From Lepus europaeus (taxonomy: Eukaryota > Chordata > Mammalia > Lagomorpha > Leporidae): a stretch of DNA of 64,000 bases. Of the stretch, positions 13,441 through 24,919 are shown in pieces. A program made the position numbers and the translations under genes. Below the pieces are notes generated by a model. It was not told the origin of the DNA. It saw only the letters and a program-made list of their open reading frames with translations, and did not search any database. The first letter of the stretch is position 1. Each line of letters starts with the position of its first letter. The stretch covers positions 37,322,388-37,386,387 of the forward strand of contig NC_084828.1 of assembly GCF_033115175.1 (NCBI RefSeq), read 5' to 3'.

Positions 13441-13612
13441 TCACTTCAAATCTGCACAGAACAGCATGAGAATGTTGTCTAGTTTGTTTCTACTTTAGTT
13501 GAGATAACATACATCAAATTATATATTTCTGGAAAGAACAGCTTATCTCACACTATAAATTGTTTGAGCAAAGGATAGATACTTTGTAGTTATATTTGAA
13601 ATTTAACAGTTC

Positions 13613-14004
13613 AGGCCGGCACCGCGGCTCAATAGGCTAATCCTCCGCCTAGCGGCGCCTGCACACCGGGTTCTAGTCCCAGTCGGGGCGTCGGATTCTG
13701 TCCTGGTTGCCCCTCTTCCAGGCTAGCTCTCTGCTGTGGCCCGGGAGTGCAGTGGAGGATGGCCCAAGTGCTTGGGCCCTGCAAACCATGGGAGGCCAGG
13801 AGAAGCACCTGGCTCCTGGCTTCGGATCAGCGCAGTGCGCCTGCTACAGTGCTTCAGCCGCGGTGGCCATTGGAGGGTGAACCAATGGTAAAGGAAGACC
13901 TTTCTCTCTGTCTCTCTTTCTCTCCTCTCTCTCTCACTGCCTGTCAAAAGCAAACAAACAACAACAACAAAAAAAAAAAAAAAGAAGAAGAAGAAGAAAG
14001 AAAG
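13613..14004 (+). mobile_element. C-SINE, CTGCCTGTC-tail type
   Basis: Sense SINE with head AGGCCGGCACCGCGGCTCAA and tail CTGCCTGTCAAAAG running into (A)n(GAA)n. TTAACAGTTC occurs at 13603-13612 before it and at 14005-14014 after it. It is directly followed by a second SINE in the same target. Confidence 0.95.
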
Positions 14005-14014
14005 TTAACAGTTC

Positions 14015-14353
14015 TTGGGGGCTGGCGCTGTGGCGCAGCGGGTTAATGCCCTGGCCTGAAGCGCTGGCATCCCATATGGGCACCAGTTCGAGACCTGGCT
14101 GCTCCTCTTCCAATCCAGCTCTCTGCTGTGGCCTGGAAAAGCAGTAGAAGATGGCCCAAGTCCATGGGCCCCTGCACCCACGTGGGAAACCTGGAAGCAG
14201 CTCCTGGCTCCTGGCTTAGGATCGGCACAGCTCTGACTGTTACGGCCAATTAGGGAGTGAACCATCAGATGGAAAACCTCTCTCTCTCTGCCTCTCCTCT
14301 CTCTGTGTAACTCTGATTTGTAAATAAATAAATAAATCTTTAAAAAAAAGAAA
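14015..14353 (+). mobile_element. C-SINE with clear Pol III boxes
   Basis: Full-length sense SINE. An A box (TGGCGCAGCGG, 14031-14041) and a B box (AGTTCGAGACC, 14085-14095) are visible, as expected for a tRNA-derived SINE transcribed by RNA polymerase III. Tail AAATAAATAAATAAATCTTT plus A-run. TTAACAGT recurs after it at 14355-14362. Confidence 0.95.
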
Positions 14354-14362
14354 GTTAACAGT

Positions 14363-16315
14363 GGCTCATGAAACAAAACTGAAGCAAAAAACATTTAGGC
14401 TAGCAGTTTGACAGAAGAAAGTTTGTTCAAATATACACCATTGATTTTTAGTTTTCTCATTAATAATCAGGATTTAAAAAAATTAAATCTTTGCTATAAA
14501 GAAGGCAAATTATAACAATAGCCACATTCATTTTAATAATAATCTCCAGCTATAAGCAAAGAACATTTCTTGAGAGCTACTCTGTTTGTGACAGTGACTG
14601 ATTAAGCATCTTTGGGTAATGACTTGAAAATTGTCCTGTACATTTAGTCAGTACCTTACGAGATGCTGCTTGTAACAGGTCCATGATTCAGATCCTAGAA
14701 TCCTCAGATTGTTTGGGTTCTTTGGGTTGTCCAGCTACCCAGCCTGCCTCTTCTTTTCAGTTTGGGATTGGGTTAGACACACCCATCCAGGCCTTTTACT
14801 CCTCAATTACTGAATTATCCTAACAGGATTAGTATGGGAATTATATATACTAATGCAAAAAGTACTAAATACATAATTTCTTAAATAAAGAAAATGCCCA
14901 TATGTCAACCTAAATTTCAAGTGATTAATGACATTTTTCAGAATTCAGTGCTATTTTATTTTTATTGTAAGAGTTAAATGCTTTTAAATAATGTCCCTAT
15001 GATATAAAATGTGGTAAAGTGATACAAAACTAAATTTCCAGCATTCCTTATTTTCTGGAAAATGGTGAGTTAAATAGTTCAACTAGTTCTATCTTCTTTA
15101 TTGTGTGGTTGTTTTCAATTTGATTTTGCCTGAATAACCACAAGAAATCCCATGCTAAGCAGTGAGTCAGATATACTTTGCAATAATAGCTATATTAACT
15201 GACTTTTAATGCTATTTTACTTCCCAGTGGCTCTCCACATCTCCCTGAAGTTTAATAAAGCTGAAAACATTTTATTTTATTGTCTCAAACTATTGATTAT
15301 CTGTTTAATGTAATGCTGAGAACTCTGTGATATATTGCTTTTGCCACACTGATTAAATAAATTACCTAACAGAAATAAGAGTTTAAAACAAAGAATCCTA
15401 ATAAAGAATAAAATTATGTCCTTTCCACATTAGTTGTGGCTCCAGTAGAAAGCACGCAAATCTTATTCCAATCTTGCAAAGAAAATAAATTTGATTGTTT
15501 CACAACTGATGTAGATATTCCTATGGGCTTCACATGAAAATTTAGATGTCTAATGTTTTTCTTTTATTGCCAACATAAACTTATTTAAAGAAATAAATAA
15601 CAGATTCATTGGCATCAGAAAGGGAAGCATAGAAAGGAAAAAGCTGTTTATTTCTAACTTCATTAAAAATATTAAATACCAAGTGGAAGAATCAAATGGA
15701 GGCAAAACAAAGTTATAACACTATTTAGATCAATTCTCTGATATTCTAATGATCATAGAGACTAAAAAACAGATTGGCTAAAGTAGTTAAGGATGATATA
15801 TTTTAGTCCCTCTGTTCAGCTTGAGAATGTGGTGTTTAGACACAGCATTTGCTAATGGACTGGATTCATACAGGGATACATTAACACCACAGAGACACCT
15901 ATCACTTTCCATTTTAAAGACAAAACAGACCCTTTAATGAATTACGTTTCTTCCCAATACCTTGTTTTCATCATAAGAGTGGTGTCCATTTTCTGTAGGA
16001 AACATCCAATCTTTTTCTCAATCAAGGATCTAAACATGGAATGCAATGAGATGGCTCTCTTTTGAAGTGTACTCACAAGACTGACTATAAGGATTATACA
16101 AGGAGAGAGCATTTGAACTAAACCATTCTATTAATGTTTGGATCCAGATGTAAGGAGAGGGACTTATTTATCTCTGGAGGGAAATCTCACCCAAGAGTTC
16201 CAAGCTGTACAAATTTTAGTCTTTTGGAAAAACCCAGACTATAGCAGAAGACAACAAATCCAAAATGCAAGATTGCAGAGGCAATGAAGAGTGAATGTTT
16301 GAAATACTATAATTT
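14363..16315. other. Unique AT-rich DNA, no feature seen
   Basis: No repeat or coding signal I can defend. Short MIR-like phrases near 14530-14640 are too weak to call. Confidence 0.45.
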
Positions 16316-16317
16316 TA

Positions 16318-16620
16318 TAAAAAAAGATTTATTTTATTTTATTTGAAAGGCAGGGTGACAGAGAGATAGGGAGAGAAAGAGTTCTTCCAGTCAGTGGTTC
16401 ACTCCCCAAATGGCTGCAACAGCCAAGGATGGGCCAAGCAGAAGCCAGGAGACCAGAACTCCATTTAGGTCTCCTATGTGAGTGGCAAGGACCCAAGAAC
16501 TCGAATCATCTAAATCAAAAGCAGAGCAGTATGGACTCAAATCTGTACCTGTATTCAGATATGGAAGGCCATTGTCACAGGTGGTGGCTTACACAGCTGT
16601 GTCACACACAGGTGTGGCTT
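16318..16620 (-). mobile_element. Old C-SINE, antisense
   Basis: Antisense C-SINE: AAAAAAAGATTTATTTTATT start, GAAAGGCAGGGTGACAGAG, CACTCCCCAAATGGCTGCAA, and a decayed head near 16600. The 74-codon frame at 16429-16653 lies mostly in it and is incidental. Confidence 0.85.
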
Positions 16621-16667
16621 ATACACCCTTCCAATTTTAAATTCTTGATCTAAATATCACTTGTGAA

Positions 16668-16689
16668 TTTTTTTTTTTTTTTTTTTTTT
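16668..16689. repeat. Poly(T) tract of 22
   Basis: Uninterrupted run of 22 T with no element attached. It could be the bare tail of an extremely truncated antisense retro-insertion, or simple slippage. Confidence 0.7.
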
Positions 16690-16801
16690 GTAATTCAATG
16701 TCTACTTCTTATACAACAAACAATTACTTCACTGAAGTTGAAACTTCCAAATATAACTTTGTGGTCAGAATTCAGCTCAAATCACTAAAGATGAAAATAT
16801 T

Positions 16802-17125
16802 CTCGGCTAGCAGATTAACGCCCGGCCTGAAGCGCCAGCATCCCCTATATTCGCCGGTTTAACACCCGGCTACTCCACTCCTGATCCAGCTCTCTGCTGT
16901 GACCTGGGAAAGTGGTAGAAGATGGCCCATGTCCTTTGTCCCCTGCACCCACGTGGGAGACCAGGAGGAAGCTCCTGGCTCCTGGCTTCAGATTGGTGCA
17001 GCTCCGGCCACTGTGGCCAACTGGAGAGTGAACCATCGGATGGAAGACCTCTCTTTGTATCTCTGCCTCTCCTCTCTCTGTATAACTCTGACTTTCAAAT
17101 AAAATAAATAAATATTAAAAAAAGA
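16802..17125 (+). mobile_element. C-SINE
   Basis: Sense C-SINE with a shortened head (CGGCTAGCAGATTAACGCCC) and complete body and tail (AAATAAAATAAATAAATATT). The A box region is deleted, so it is unlikely to be transcribed by Pol III. Confidence 0.92.
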
Positions 17126-17129
17126 AAAG

Positions 17130-17800
17130 ATTTTGCTGAACACAGTTACCTTAGAATCACTTTAACAGTCAATTGTCCATGACACACACCAAGGTTTTAT
17201 TGTGGACCAGTTTTCAGATAATCTATTAGTGCTCCTTGTACAGGTGAAAAAATAGCTTTAATTTTCTCTTACTTAACATTTAATCTGAAATTTGGAAGGG
17301 GAATTCAAGTTTCAAGTCTCTACATTGAACTTAAAAAGTAGTCATCAACAACAGGTGGAGGTAAGCAAGGCAAGTTACAAGTTCTAGGAGGCAGCAGCCT
17401 CCTGGAACAGTCACAGAACTCAGTGTTCCAATAGGAGAGACTTCATCAAAAATTAATATTACTTATTTTGTGATACCCACAACATTGCCTAAGAACACAA
17501 ATTCATTTTTGCCTTTTTGTGGCTTTAAATTTTTAATTTGGTTTTGCATTTGATTTATCATCCTTCACTGTCCAATGCAGAAAAAGTTTCACAAAATTTC
17601 AAACCTAAAATGTGCAAGTTAATTTTCTCTATAGACAGCAATATTGAATTCTCTTTCTAACTGTCTAAGCAGGGTGAAATTCACATTTCATAACTTCCAA
17701 CGAGTAATTACTAGTTTGGGTTTCAAAAGCATTGGTTAAATTGAATAATGTAGCAACAGATATACACGCTCCTATATTTTGCATTTTGGAAGTAACTCTT
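17130..17800. other. Unique DNA, no feature seen
   Basis: No gene or repeat recognised between the two SINE blocks. Confidence 0.4.
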
Positions 17801-17816
17801 GAAAATAGTACATTCA

Positions 17817-18131
17817 GGGCCAGCGCTGTGGTGCAGCGGGTTAGCGCCCTGACCTGAAGCGCTGGAATCCCATATGGGCTTCGGTTCTAGTCCTGGCTGC
17901 TCCACTTCTGATCTAGCTCTCTGCTATGACCTGGGAAAGCAGTAGAGGATGGCCCCTGTACCCGCGTGGGAGACCCGGAAGAGGCTCCAGGCTCCTGGTT
18001 TCAGATAAGCGTAGCTCCGGTCATTGCAACCAATTGGGGAGTGAACTAGAGGATGAAAGACCTTTCTCTCTCTGCCTCTCCTCTCTCTGTGTAACTCTGA
18101 CTTGCAAATAAATAAATAAAATCTTTAAAAG
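17817..18131 (+). mobile_element. C-SINE, first of a tandem pair
   Basis: Sense SINE from GGGCCAGCGCTGTGGTGCAG to AAATAAATAAATAAAATCTT. Target copy AAATAGTACATTCA lies before it at 17803-17816, and AAATAGTG follows at 18132-18139, where the next SINE begins. Confidence 0.95.
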
Positions 18132-18140
18132 AAATAGTGT

Positions 18141-18451
18141 GGGGCCGGCGCCATGGCTCGCTTGGTTAATCCTCAGCCTGTGGCGCCAGAGTTCTCGTCC
18201 CGGTTGCTCCTCTTCCAGTCCAGCTCTCTGCTGTGGCCCGGGAAGGCAGTGGAGGATGGCCCAAGTGCTTGGGCCTTTGCACCCACGTGGGAGATCAGGA
18301 GGAAGCACCTGGCTCCTGGCTTCAGATCGGCGCAGTGTCGGCTGTGGCAGCCATGTGAGGAGTGAACCAACGGAAGGAAGACCTTCCTCTGTCTGTCTCT
18401 CTCACTGTCTGTAACTCCACCTGTCAAATAAATAAATAAAATCTTTAAAAA
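18141..18451 (+). mobile_element. C-SINE, second of a tandem pair
   Basis: Sense SINE with head GGGGCCGGCGCCATGGCTCG, different from its neighbour, and tail CACCTGTCAAATAAATAAAT. The target recurs after it as AAATAGTGCATTCA at 18452-18465. The body is 5' shortened between head and TCTCGTCCCGGTTGCTCCTC. Confidence 0.95.
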
Positions 18452-19186
18452 AAATAGTGCATTCAATAGTTTGATTCTTGCTATAGGAAAAAATTTCCAC
18501 TGATTTTATCCTATCTTCTAACAAGATATCCTAGGTACCTTTTATTTATATGATTTATCTACTATAGAGAGAAAAAAAAAACAGTTTTATCACGGAAATA
18601 TGAATTTTAATAAAACACATAAAAAGAATGGCCATTTGCATGTGGTTCCTTATCACACCTCCTGATGCTGAGACTGACTATTTACACGATTTAATTTAAA
18701 GTTGTAAACCTAACAAATACACTAGTAAAAAAGTGAGATAGTGGATAAGTCTATGTACATAAAACGACATATATTTTTTATAAAAATTACTAGAGTAGTA
18801 TTGCAATTTGCTCTACTTTCCTTATCCTCAGTGACCTTAAGTAGAATTGTATGATCATATCCTATAGTGTGAACAAGAAATGCATGGTTATATTTTATTG
18901 AGTAAAATGGAAGTTAGGATTTCCAATATATAATACATAGGTCAGGATTGGTTTCCTCACTTTGTCTGAATGGTGTGTGCCCATATGTTCGCCTGGGTGG
19001 ATGATTCATTTTGAAGAAAGGGTATGATTTCTTGAATGGTGATATTTGATACTGATGTCCTGATTTACTTATTTACTGTCATATAGCATTTTTCTAATAA
19101 TGACTTCTTTTTAATTTATATTACTGATTTACATATTATTTGTATTAAATATTTCTGTTTATATTACTTATTTACATGATTTACAG

Positions 19187-19491
19187 TGTTAAAACCTTAA
19201 AACTGAAAGTAGACATTTAGATTTATGGTACCCCTACCTAGAGCATGTAGGTTTAACAAAAACTCCAATAGCACAAGCGAGCAATGGTGGAAACATTGAT
19301 TCTTCTCTCAAGTGTCCCTCTTCAGTAATATTATAAAGGTCAATAGAGAACTTTAACAAATGATCAAGTCTATCAGCAAAGAACTTGAAAAATGGGAACT
19401 TCAGGAACAATTTGAAGAGGAAGGTGTACTCCTTAAAGAAAATGATGAGTCTTACCTGGATACTAAACAAGATATATAGGCAAAGTGACTA
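19187..19491 (+). pseudogene. Broken coding-like stretch, possible relic exon
   Basis: Not a recognised gene. Two + strand frames read like protein. The first, 19193-19345, includes RHLDLWYPYLEHVGLTKTPI and ends in a stop. The second, about 19321-19476, includes IIKVNREL, then one TAA at 19354, then SISKELEKWELQEQFEEEGV and LLKENDESYLDTK before TAG at 19477. The composition is charged and helical, unlike the AT-rich DNA around it. One shift of frame near 19320 would join the two. The left border follows TTACAG (19181-19186) and the right border precedes GTAAGT (19492-19497), good matches to a splice acceptor and donor. I infer a decayed exon of an unprocessed pseudogene, or chance. No parent gene is named and no partner exon was found. 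Confidence 0.35.
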
Positions 19492-19499
19492 GTAAGTTA

Positions 19500-20090
19500 T
19501 TTTTAAAATATTGCTTATAAAACTTTAATCTCATCCTTTAAAAATTTATGTATATGTATGTTTTACAATATAAATGTATTAATACAGTAGTATGAATTTA
19601 TAATACATGTATTTAGTTGTATATATTTGATAATATTTTATTAATGTGATATGCAATGGATTAAATTCCATAATTTGCTAATAAATTAAACTTATTTTAT
19701 TAAAAAGTAAATACAATACAGAATTCCATTTCTGTAAACTATCATAAAGAAGACAATTAATAAACAAGAGAGCAACTTAGTATATTAGTGATTCTTATTT
19801 AAGAGTTTAAAACAGCTGTGTCTAACGAACCTATCTAAATGTGTAGATGCCAGAGATTTTGAGCTTAAGGAGGATCCCAGCAAACTTAATTTCAAAACCT
19901 CCCCTGATATTTTGAATCAATAGCTTCCATTTATATTGCTATAAAATATTCAGATTTTTTTTTTTTTACTGATTTGTAACTCCTCTCCCTTTCCTCCTCC
20001 CTCTCCCTCGCCCTCACCTTCTCAGATACTGCTGCAAATACACCAACTACTTTCCTGTTAAGACCCTAGTAAGTCCTCTGCTGGATCTAG
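19500..20090. other. Very AT-rich unique DNA and a C-rich pyrimidine tract
   Basis: TA-rich DNA up to about 19950, then a T-run and CT-rich tract (about 19955-20025). The CT tract may be the remains of an antisense L1 3' end, but it is too short to call. Confidence 0.35.
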
Positions 20091-20094
20091 TATC

Positions 20095-20362
20095 ACATAT
20101 ATATCTCTATTCACTCCACAAATGGCTGCAGCAACTAGGTTTTGGCCAAGCTGAAGCCAGGAGCCAGGAGCTTCACCCAGGTCTCCTACATGTGTGCAGG
20201 GGCCCAAGTACTTGGGCAATCTCCCACTGCTTTCCCAGAAACATGAGCAGGGAGGGAGGAGCGCTGTTTTGGAAGTGGAGCAGCCAGGACATGAAATGGT
20301 GCCCATATGGGATGCCAGCATCACAGGTGGCAGCTTAATCACCTATGCCACAATGCTTCCCT
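20095..20362 (-). mobile_element. Old C-SINE, antisense
   Basis: Antisense C-SINE body: CACTCCACAAATGGCTGCAG, GCCAGGAGCCAGGAGCTTCA, GTGCAGGGGCCCAAGTACTT, and head remnant CCTATGCCACAATGCTTCCC. The T-rich tail is missing or decayed. Confidence 0.85.
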
Positions 20363-20864
20363 TTAACTCAGTTTTCTAAATCAATTGTATTGAATTTACA
20401 ATTGGAATATTCTGTAAGTAACTAACAGTATTTTAGTGATAGAAGTAATGATGACATTAGTAACAATAGCACTACATCTAACTTAGGAAATACATGTAAG
20501 TAACACTACACAGAGTAAGGTTAGTGTGGTACTTCATTATTCAGAGAAAAGAATCAATCAATTAAAAAAAAATTCATGGTGATTCCTAGCTTCTGATGGA
20601 CTTATCATCTTTACTTAAACATAGAAACCAGTACTTTCTGTGGTAAAAGGAAATATATATTTGAATTTCAGAAATTATCAATTTAAGATTAGTTCCTTTT
20701 TATATTAAATTTAGACATCATTAAAAATAATGCCTTCATTTGTAATATGAATGCAAATCTGATGTACTTTATTTAAATTATTTCCTTAGTGATCCTGTTC
20801 AGTTAAATCGATGATAGTTGCATAGATAGATATAAATAGATAGAAAATTGGATTGCATTTTTGT

Positions 20865-21050
20865 ATTCTTCCAAAGCTCATGGGCTAAAGCCTGATCCCC
20901 AATGCAATTGTGTGTAGATATGGGGCTTTTGGGTGGCAGTTAGTTTGTGATGAGATTATGAGGGTGGAGCTTTGTTAGTGCCTTAATTAGAAGAGGAAGA
21001 GGCCAGAGCCCTCTCTTCACCAAGTGAAAACATAGCAAGATGATAGCCTC
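20865..21050 (+). mobile_element. MaLR-type LTR fragment
   Basis: Sense fragment with the order CTAAAGCCTGATCCCCAATG, GGGGCTTTTGGGTGGCAGTT, GAGATTATGAGGGTGGAGC, GTGCCTTAATTAGAAGAGG, then CAAGTGAAAACATAGCAAGA. This is the phrase order of MLT1/MST-class mammalian apparent LTR elements. Both LTR ends are missing. Confidence 0.65.
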
Positions 21051-21175
21051 TAATTTTATAGATGCCTAAACTAAGAAAGATTGCTTACTGCAATGTGGAA
21101 AGATTTTTACTGTTTGATTTAATCTTTTTCCCTCGTACGTTTCATCATTGCCTGATTTTTAAAAATGATATCCTG

Positions 21176-21532
21176 TGGGGCTGGCAACGTGGCACAGGGG
21201 GTTAATGCCCTGGCCTGAGGCTCCAACATCCCATATAGGTGCCAGTTCTAGTCCTGGCTGCTTCTCTTTCAATCCAGCTCTGTGCTTCGGCCTGGGAAAG
21301 CAGTAGAAGATGGCCCAAGTCCATGGGCGCCTGCACCCACGTGGGAGACCTGGAAGAAGCTCCTGACTCCTGGCTTCAGATGGGCTCAGCTCCAGCTGTT
21401 GAGCCCAATTGGGGAGTGAACTATTGGATGGAAGACCTCTCTCTCTCTCTCTCTCTCTCCCCTCGCCTCTCCTCTCTCTGTGTAACTCTGACTTGCAAAT
21501 AAATAAATAAATAAATAAATATTTAAAAAAAT
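21176..21532 (+). mobile_element. C-SINE, full length
   Basis: Complete sense SINE with a (CT)n expansion and tail (AAAT)n. The exact 15-bp duplication AAAAATGATATCCTG flanks it at 21161-21175 and 21533-21547. Confidence 0.96.
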
Positions 21533-21547
21533 AAAAATGATATCCTG

Positions 21548-22404
21548 CATCATTTTTATAAAAATAATAAAGCCATTAATCAATGGATTTCTGGTCTAAT
21601 GTTATCTACGCTTACATGAAGTTTAAAAGAAACAATTTTTTAATCTGACCTGACTTAAATACTTATAGTTTGATTTTGATAATTAAAATTATAAATCATC
21701 ATTCTGTTACAAAAATATATTTAATAGAAATATAAAATGTTATTAACAGCTTTCTTATTTCTATAGTAAAAATTCTTTTGATTAATGAAATATCTCATTA
21801 GCATTATTCTTTCATTATTTCTATTTAATTTTTAAATTCCAAATAGTTATTTTACTGTTCATATGTTTATACCATGAATTTTCCAGGCAGTTAATTATTT
21901 TCATTACATAAAAATGGGACTAGATATTTGGATAAAAATAAACAAATAAAAAATAAAATCTACCCCCTTTCCTTTTTCTTAAACAACTGTACTATCATCA
22001 GAAGAATTGGCAAATAGTTGCAATCAAAGGTATGGTTAGGTGTATTGGGAAACAATAATGAAAATGAGTCTGTTGATACCTACTTTGAAGTTTTGGGTAA
22101 ACTGGAAATAAGGCAGTGGTTAAAAGATTGAGAGAATCCCATGGGGAAATACAGCATCTAGATGAGAAAATGGAAGTCACATTAAGAAAGGAGTTGTTCA
22201 GTTTGTATAAATATGGATTATGTATAGGGTAAATAAAAGTTGACAAAAATGCTGAAAAGTAAATTTGTCTAAATTCTTTATGGTTTCAGTTTTAAAAAAG
22301 GGATCTTCTGTTTGATCCCTGCATGTCAGGAGTCCATCAAAGATTTTAAACACTTAATTGTCTTGATTCAAATTTACTTGACTTCTATATAACACAAATT
22401 AGTA
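21548..22404. other. Unique AT-rich DNA, no feature seen
   Basis: No repeat or gene recognised. The 82-codon antisense frame at 21998-22246 shows no motif. Confidence 0.4.
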
Positions 22405-22422
22405 CCAAGATTGTGGTTTTTT

Positions 22423-22627
22423 TTAATATTTTTTTAATTAAACTTTTATTTAATGAATATAAATTTCCAAAGTACAGCTTATGGGTTACAATGGCTTCCC
22501 CCTCCCAAAACTTCCCTTCCACCAGCAACCCTCCCCTTTCCCGCTCCCTCTCCCCTTCCAATCACATCATGATTCATTTTCAATTCTCTTTATATACAGA
22601 AGATCAGTTTAGTATATATTAGGTAAC
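22423..22627 (-). mobile_element. L1 3' end, severely 5'-truncated
   Basis: Antisense last ~200 bp of a lagomorph L1 3'UTR: ACTTTTATTTAATGAATATA, CC-rich CTCCCCTTTCCCGCTCCCTC, and TATATACAGAAGATCAG. The exact 18-bp duplication CCAAGATTGTGGTTTTTT flanks it at 22405-22422 and 22628-22645. The frame at 22413-22622 is an artefact of this element. Confidence 0.95.
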
Positions 22628-22645
22628 CCAAGATTGTGGTTTTTT

Positions 22646-23829
22646 GGTTTTTAAAAACATTCCCATGAAAATAAATGAAGGCTTCATGAAAAAAATTCCC
22701 AGGTGCAAGGGAGATTTAAAAATTACCAACCTCATATTTCTAGAATATTAAAATCTGTATATTTGAGTTTTGTTCAAGAACTTAACAAACACTTTCTAGA
22801 TAGAAGTCAGTTTATAAAATTTCAATACATGTCCAAGAACGTTATGGAAAGGTAAAATCTAACGAAGCTAATGCATCACTGATCTGTGTTTTAGTAAAAC
22901 CTTTCTCTGGGGAATAAGGAAAGAGGGCCCAGGAAATAGTAAGCTTTCTGAGAGATAGGAACAAGCCTACGTGACATGGTTTCAGAATCTCAGAAGATGA
23001 AAAAGCAAATGCTTTTCTTCAGAGAAGGAGATCTGTAGTATTAAATATTTCAGGAGGCAGAGGAGACTGAGACAAGTTCTTGGTTGATTTTGGGGTAATT
23101 ATATAGAGAATAGTGACAGAATACAGTTTTGCTGCCCAATATACTAGTGGATAACATTAAACAGTAACATGTGGTTCTTGTCTATTTAACAAATTTACTT
23201 ATATTATACTAACTATTGAAAGTGTTTAATGAAGAATCAGTAGAAGAAAATATATACTGTTTTAAGTGACTTGTGTTTTTATTGAAGTTTTACTCTAAGC
23301 TTTAATTATAAAACAGGTATAAACAGAATAACCTCAAATCTTAACTAGGTATGACTGAGAAAATCCAGAAATCATTCTTAAGGGTAGCTTTAAAGTAAAC
23401 ACAAAAACAGTAAATTTAATTAAATGTTCTCTATCTTGATTCAATTTTGGAAAATTCTCCACTTAAAATAAATATCTGTAACATTGTTAACTGTACTTAG
23501 AAGCAACAAATAAATGCTATTTTTTAAAAGCATATCAAATTTTTTTCTGGTAAATTTGTATTGGAAATAAGATAGAATTTCCAGCATAGATTTAAAATAT
23601 TGTTCAAAATATAATGACAAACAACTTACTATAAGCACTTGAAGTATTTGACAGTTCTTGAGAATCTATGTCAGTTACCATCACAAAATGTTTCATGTGT
23701 GAAAATATTAACAAAAATTAACTAATTTTCATATAACTTGAAGCATCAGTGATCTTATCTCCAAGGTGCACATTGCATTGACTTACTGTATCATAATTGC
23801 CAAAATACTGTAAATGCTACATTAAATTA
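22646..23829. other. Unique AT-rich DNA, no feature seen
   Basis: No repeat or gene recognised. A less AT-rich purine-rich patch near 22905-23080 has no open frame of note. Confidence 0.4.
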
Positions 23830-23839
23830 ACTTTTTAAA

Positions 23840-23882
23840 AAAAGATTTATTTATTTAAAAATCAGAATTACAGAGAGAGAGC

Positions 23883-23913
<31 letters not shown>

Positions 23914-24171
23914 CGCATTTCCATCCACTGGTTCACTTCCCAAATGTTTGTTGGGACAGTGGAAGCCAGGAGCCAGGAGCTTCTTCAGGGTCTTCCAGGA
24001 GGGTGCAGGGGCCCAAGCACTTGGGCCATCTTCAGCTGCTTTCCCAGGCACATTTAACAGGGAGATGGATTGGAAGTGGAGTAGCCTGGACTCGAACTGG
24101 CACCCATATGGGATGCAAGTGCCACAGGCAACAGATTTACCTGCTATGCCACAATGCCAGATCCTGAATAT
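23840..24171 (-). mobile_element. C-SINE with GA expansion
   Basis: Antisense SINE: AGATTTATTTATTTAAAAAT, (GA)n, then the GGAAGCCAGGAGCCAGGAGC body and head near 24165. ACTTTTTAAA flanks it at 23830-23839 and 24172-24181. The 133-codon antisense frame at 23851-24252 is a read-through of the SINE. Confidence 0.93.
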
Positions 24172-24181
24172 ACTTTTTAAA

Positions 24182-24849
24182 GTAAAAAGCAGAAAGTGTA
24201 GATAACTGTTTTGATTATTTTTGATAAGCAATTGTGAAATCACTCCTCCCATTCATCATTTTTATGTTGAACATGCAATTTTATATTCTATTTTTAAACA
24301 TGTTTAATCATATTTCAATATTTGAAAATATGCTTTTATTATTTCCTTTTCAATGTATTCTTATTCCAATGGATGGATGTAAAATACTTTTAATAACCCA
24401 GTGTTACAAGTTGATATTCAACTTAAAATGTTTAATTTTATACTCTGGTAACTATAACTGTGTCTGTGTCATAATTTCTTTAGAATAAATATTTAAAGTG
24501 AAATTTCAAGACTAAACAATCTTTATGTAGTTATAATTTTTGCAGCATAAACTATCTTTCAGAATAATTTAATTTGCAGTATATAAGAACTTGCTAAGAA
24601 CCCTTTCCTTGATATCACTGTGTAGTATTACCTAAGTATGAAATCTATTATAATAGCCAACTATTGCCACCACAGTGTTTAAAGGAGACACTAAAACTCT
24701 GTGGACTCTACTAATCAGTCTTTACTATTCTTGTGGGCTAGCTACAGTCTTCAGGTGAGATTTAAGCATCAATGTTTATCTTTTTTAAAGATAATTTAAC
24801 TAATTAACCCTAATTAACTAATTTAAAAAGTATATGCACTCAAGTCTAT
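24182..24849. other. Unique AT-rich DNA, no feature seen
   Basis: No repeat or gene recognised. Confidence 0.4.
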
Positions 24850-24864
24850 AAAACATTGTTCTTT

Positions 24865-24919
24865 TTTTTTAACTTTCATTTAATGAATATAAATTTCCAA
24901 TGTACGGCTTATGGATTAA
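24865..24919 (-). mobile_element. Minimal L1 3'-end insertion (~55 bp)
   Basis: A T-run and AACTTTCATTTAATGAATAT followed by AAATTTCCAATGTACGGCTT, the last ~50 bp of the same L1 3'UTR seen at 22423 and 30845-30895. It is flanked by the exact 15-bp repeat AAAACATTGTTCTTT at 24850-24864 and 24920-24934. Confidence 0.93.

Noticed and set aside
14015-14110. A and B boxes suggesting a tRNA gene
   Set aside because: The boxes belong to the tRNA-derived SINE head. No cloverleaf with acceptor stem closes.
17817-18451. Direct repeats with regular spacing as a possible CRISPR-like array
   Set aside because: The repeats are two whole SINEs with poly(A) tails in mammalian DNA; spacer-repeat periodicity is absent.
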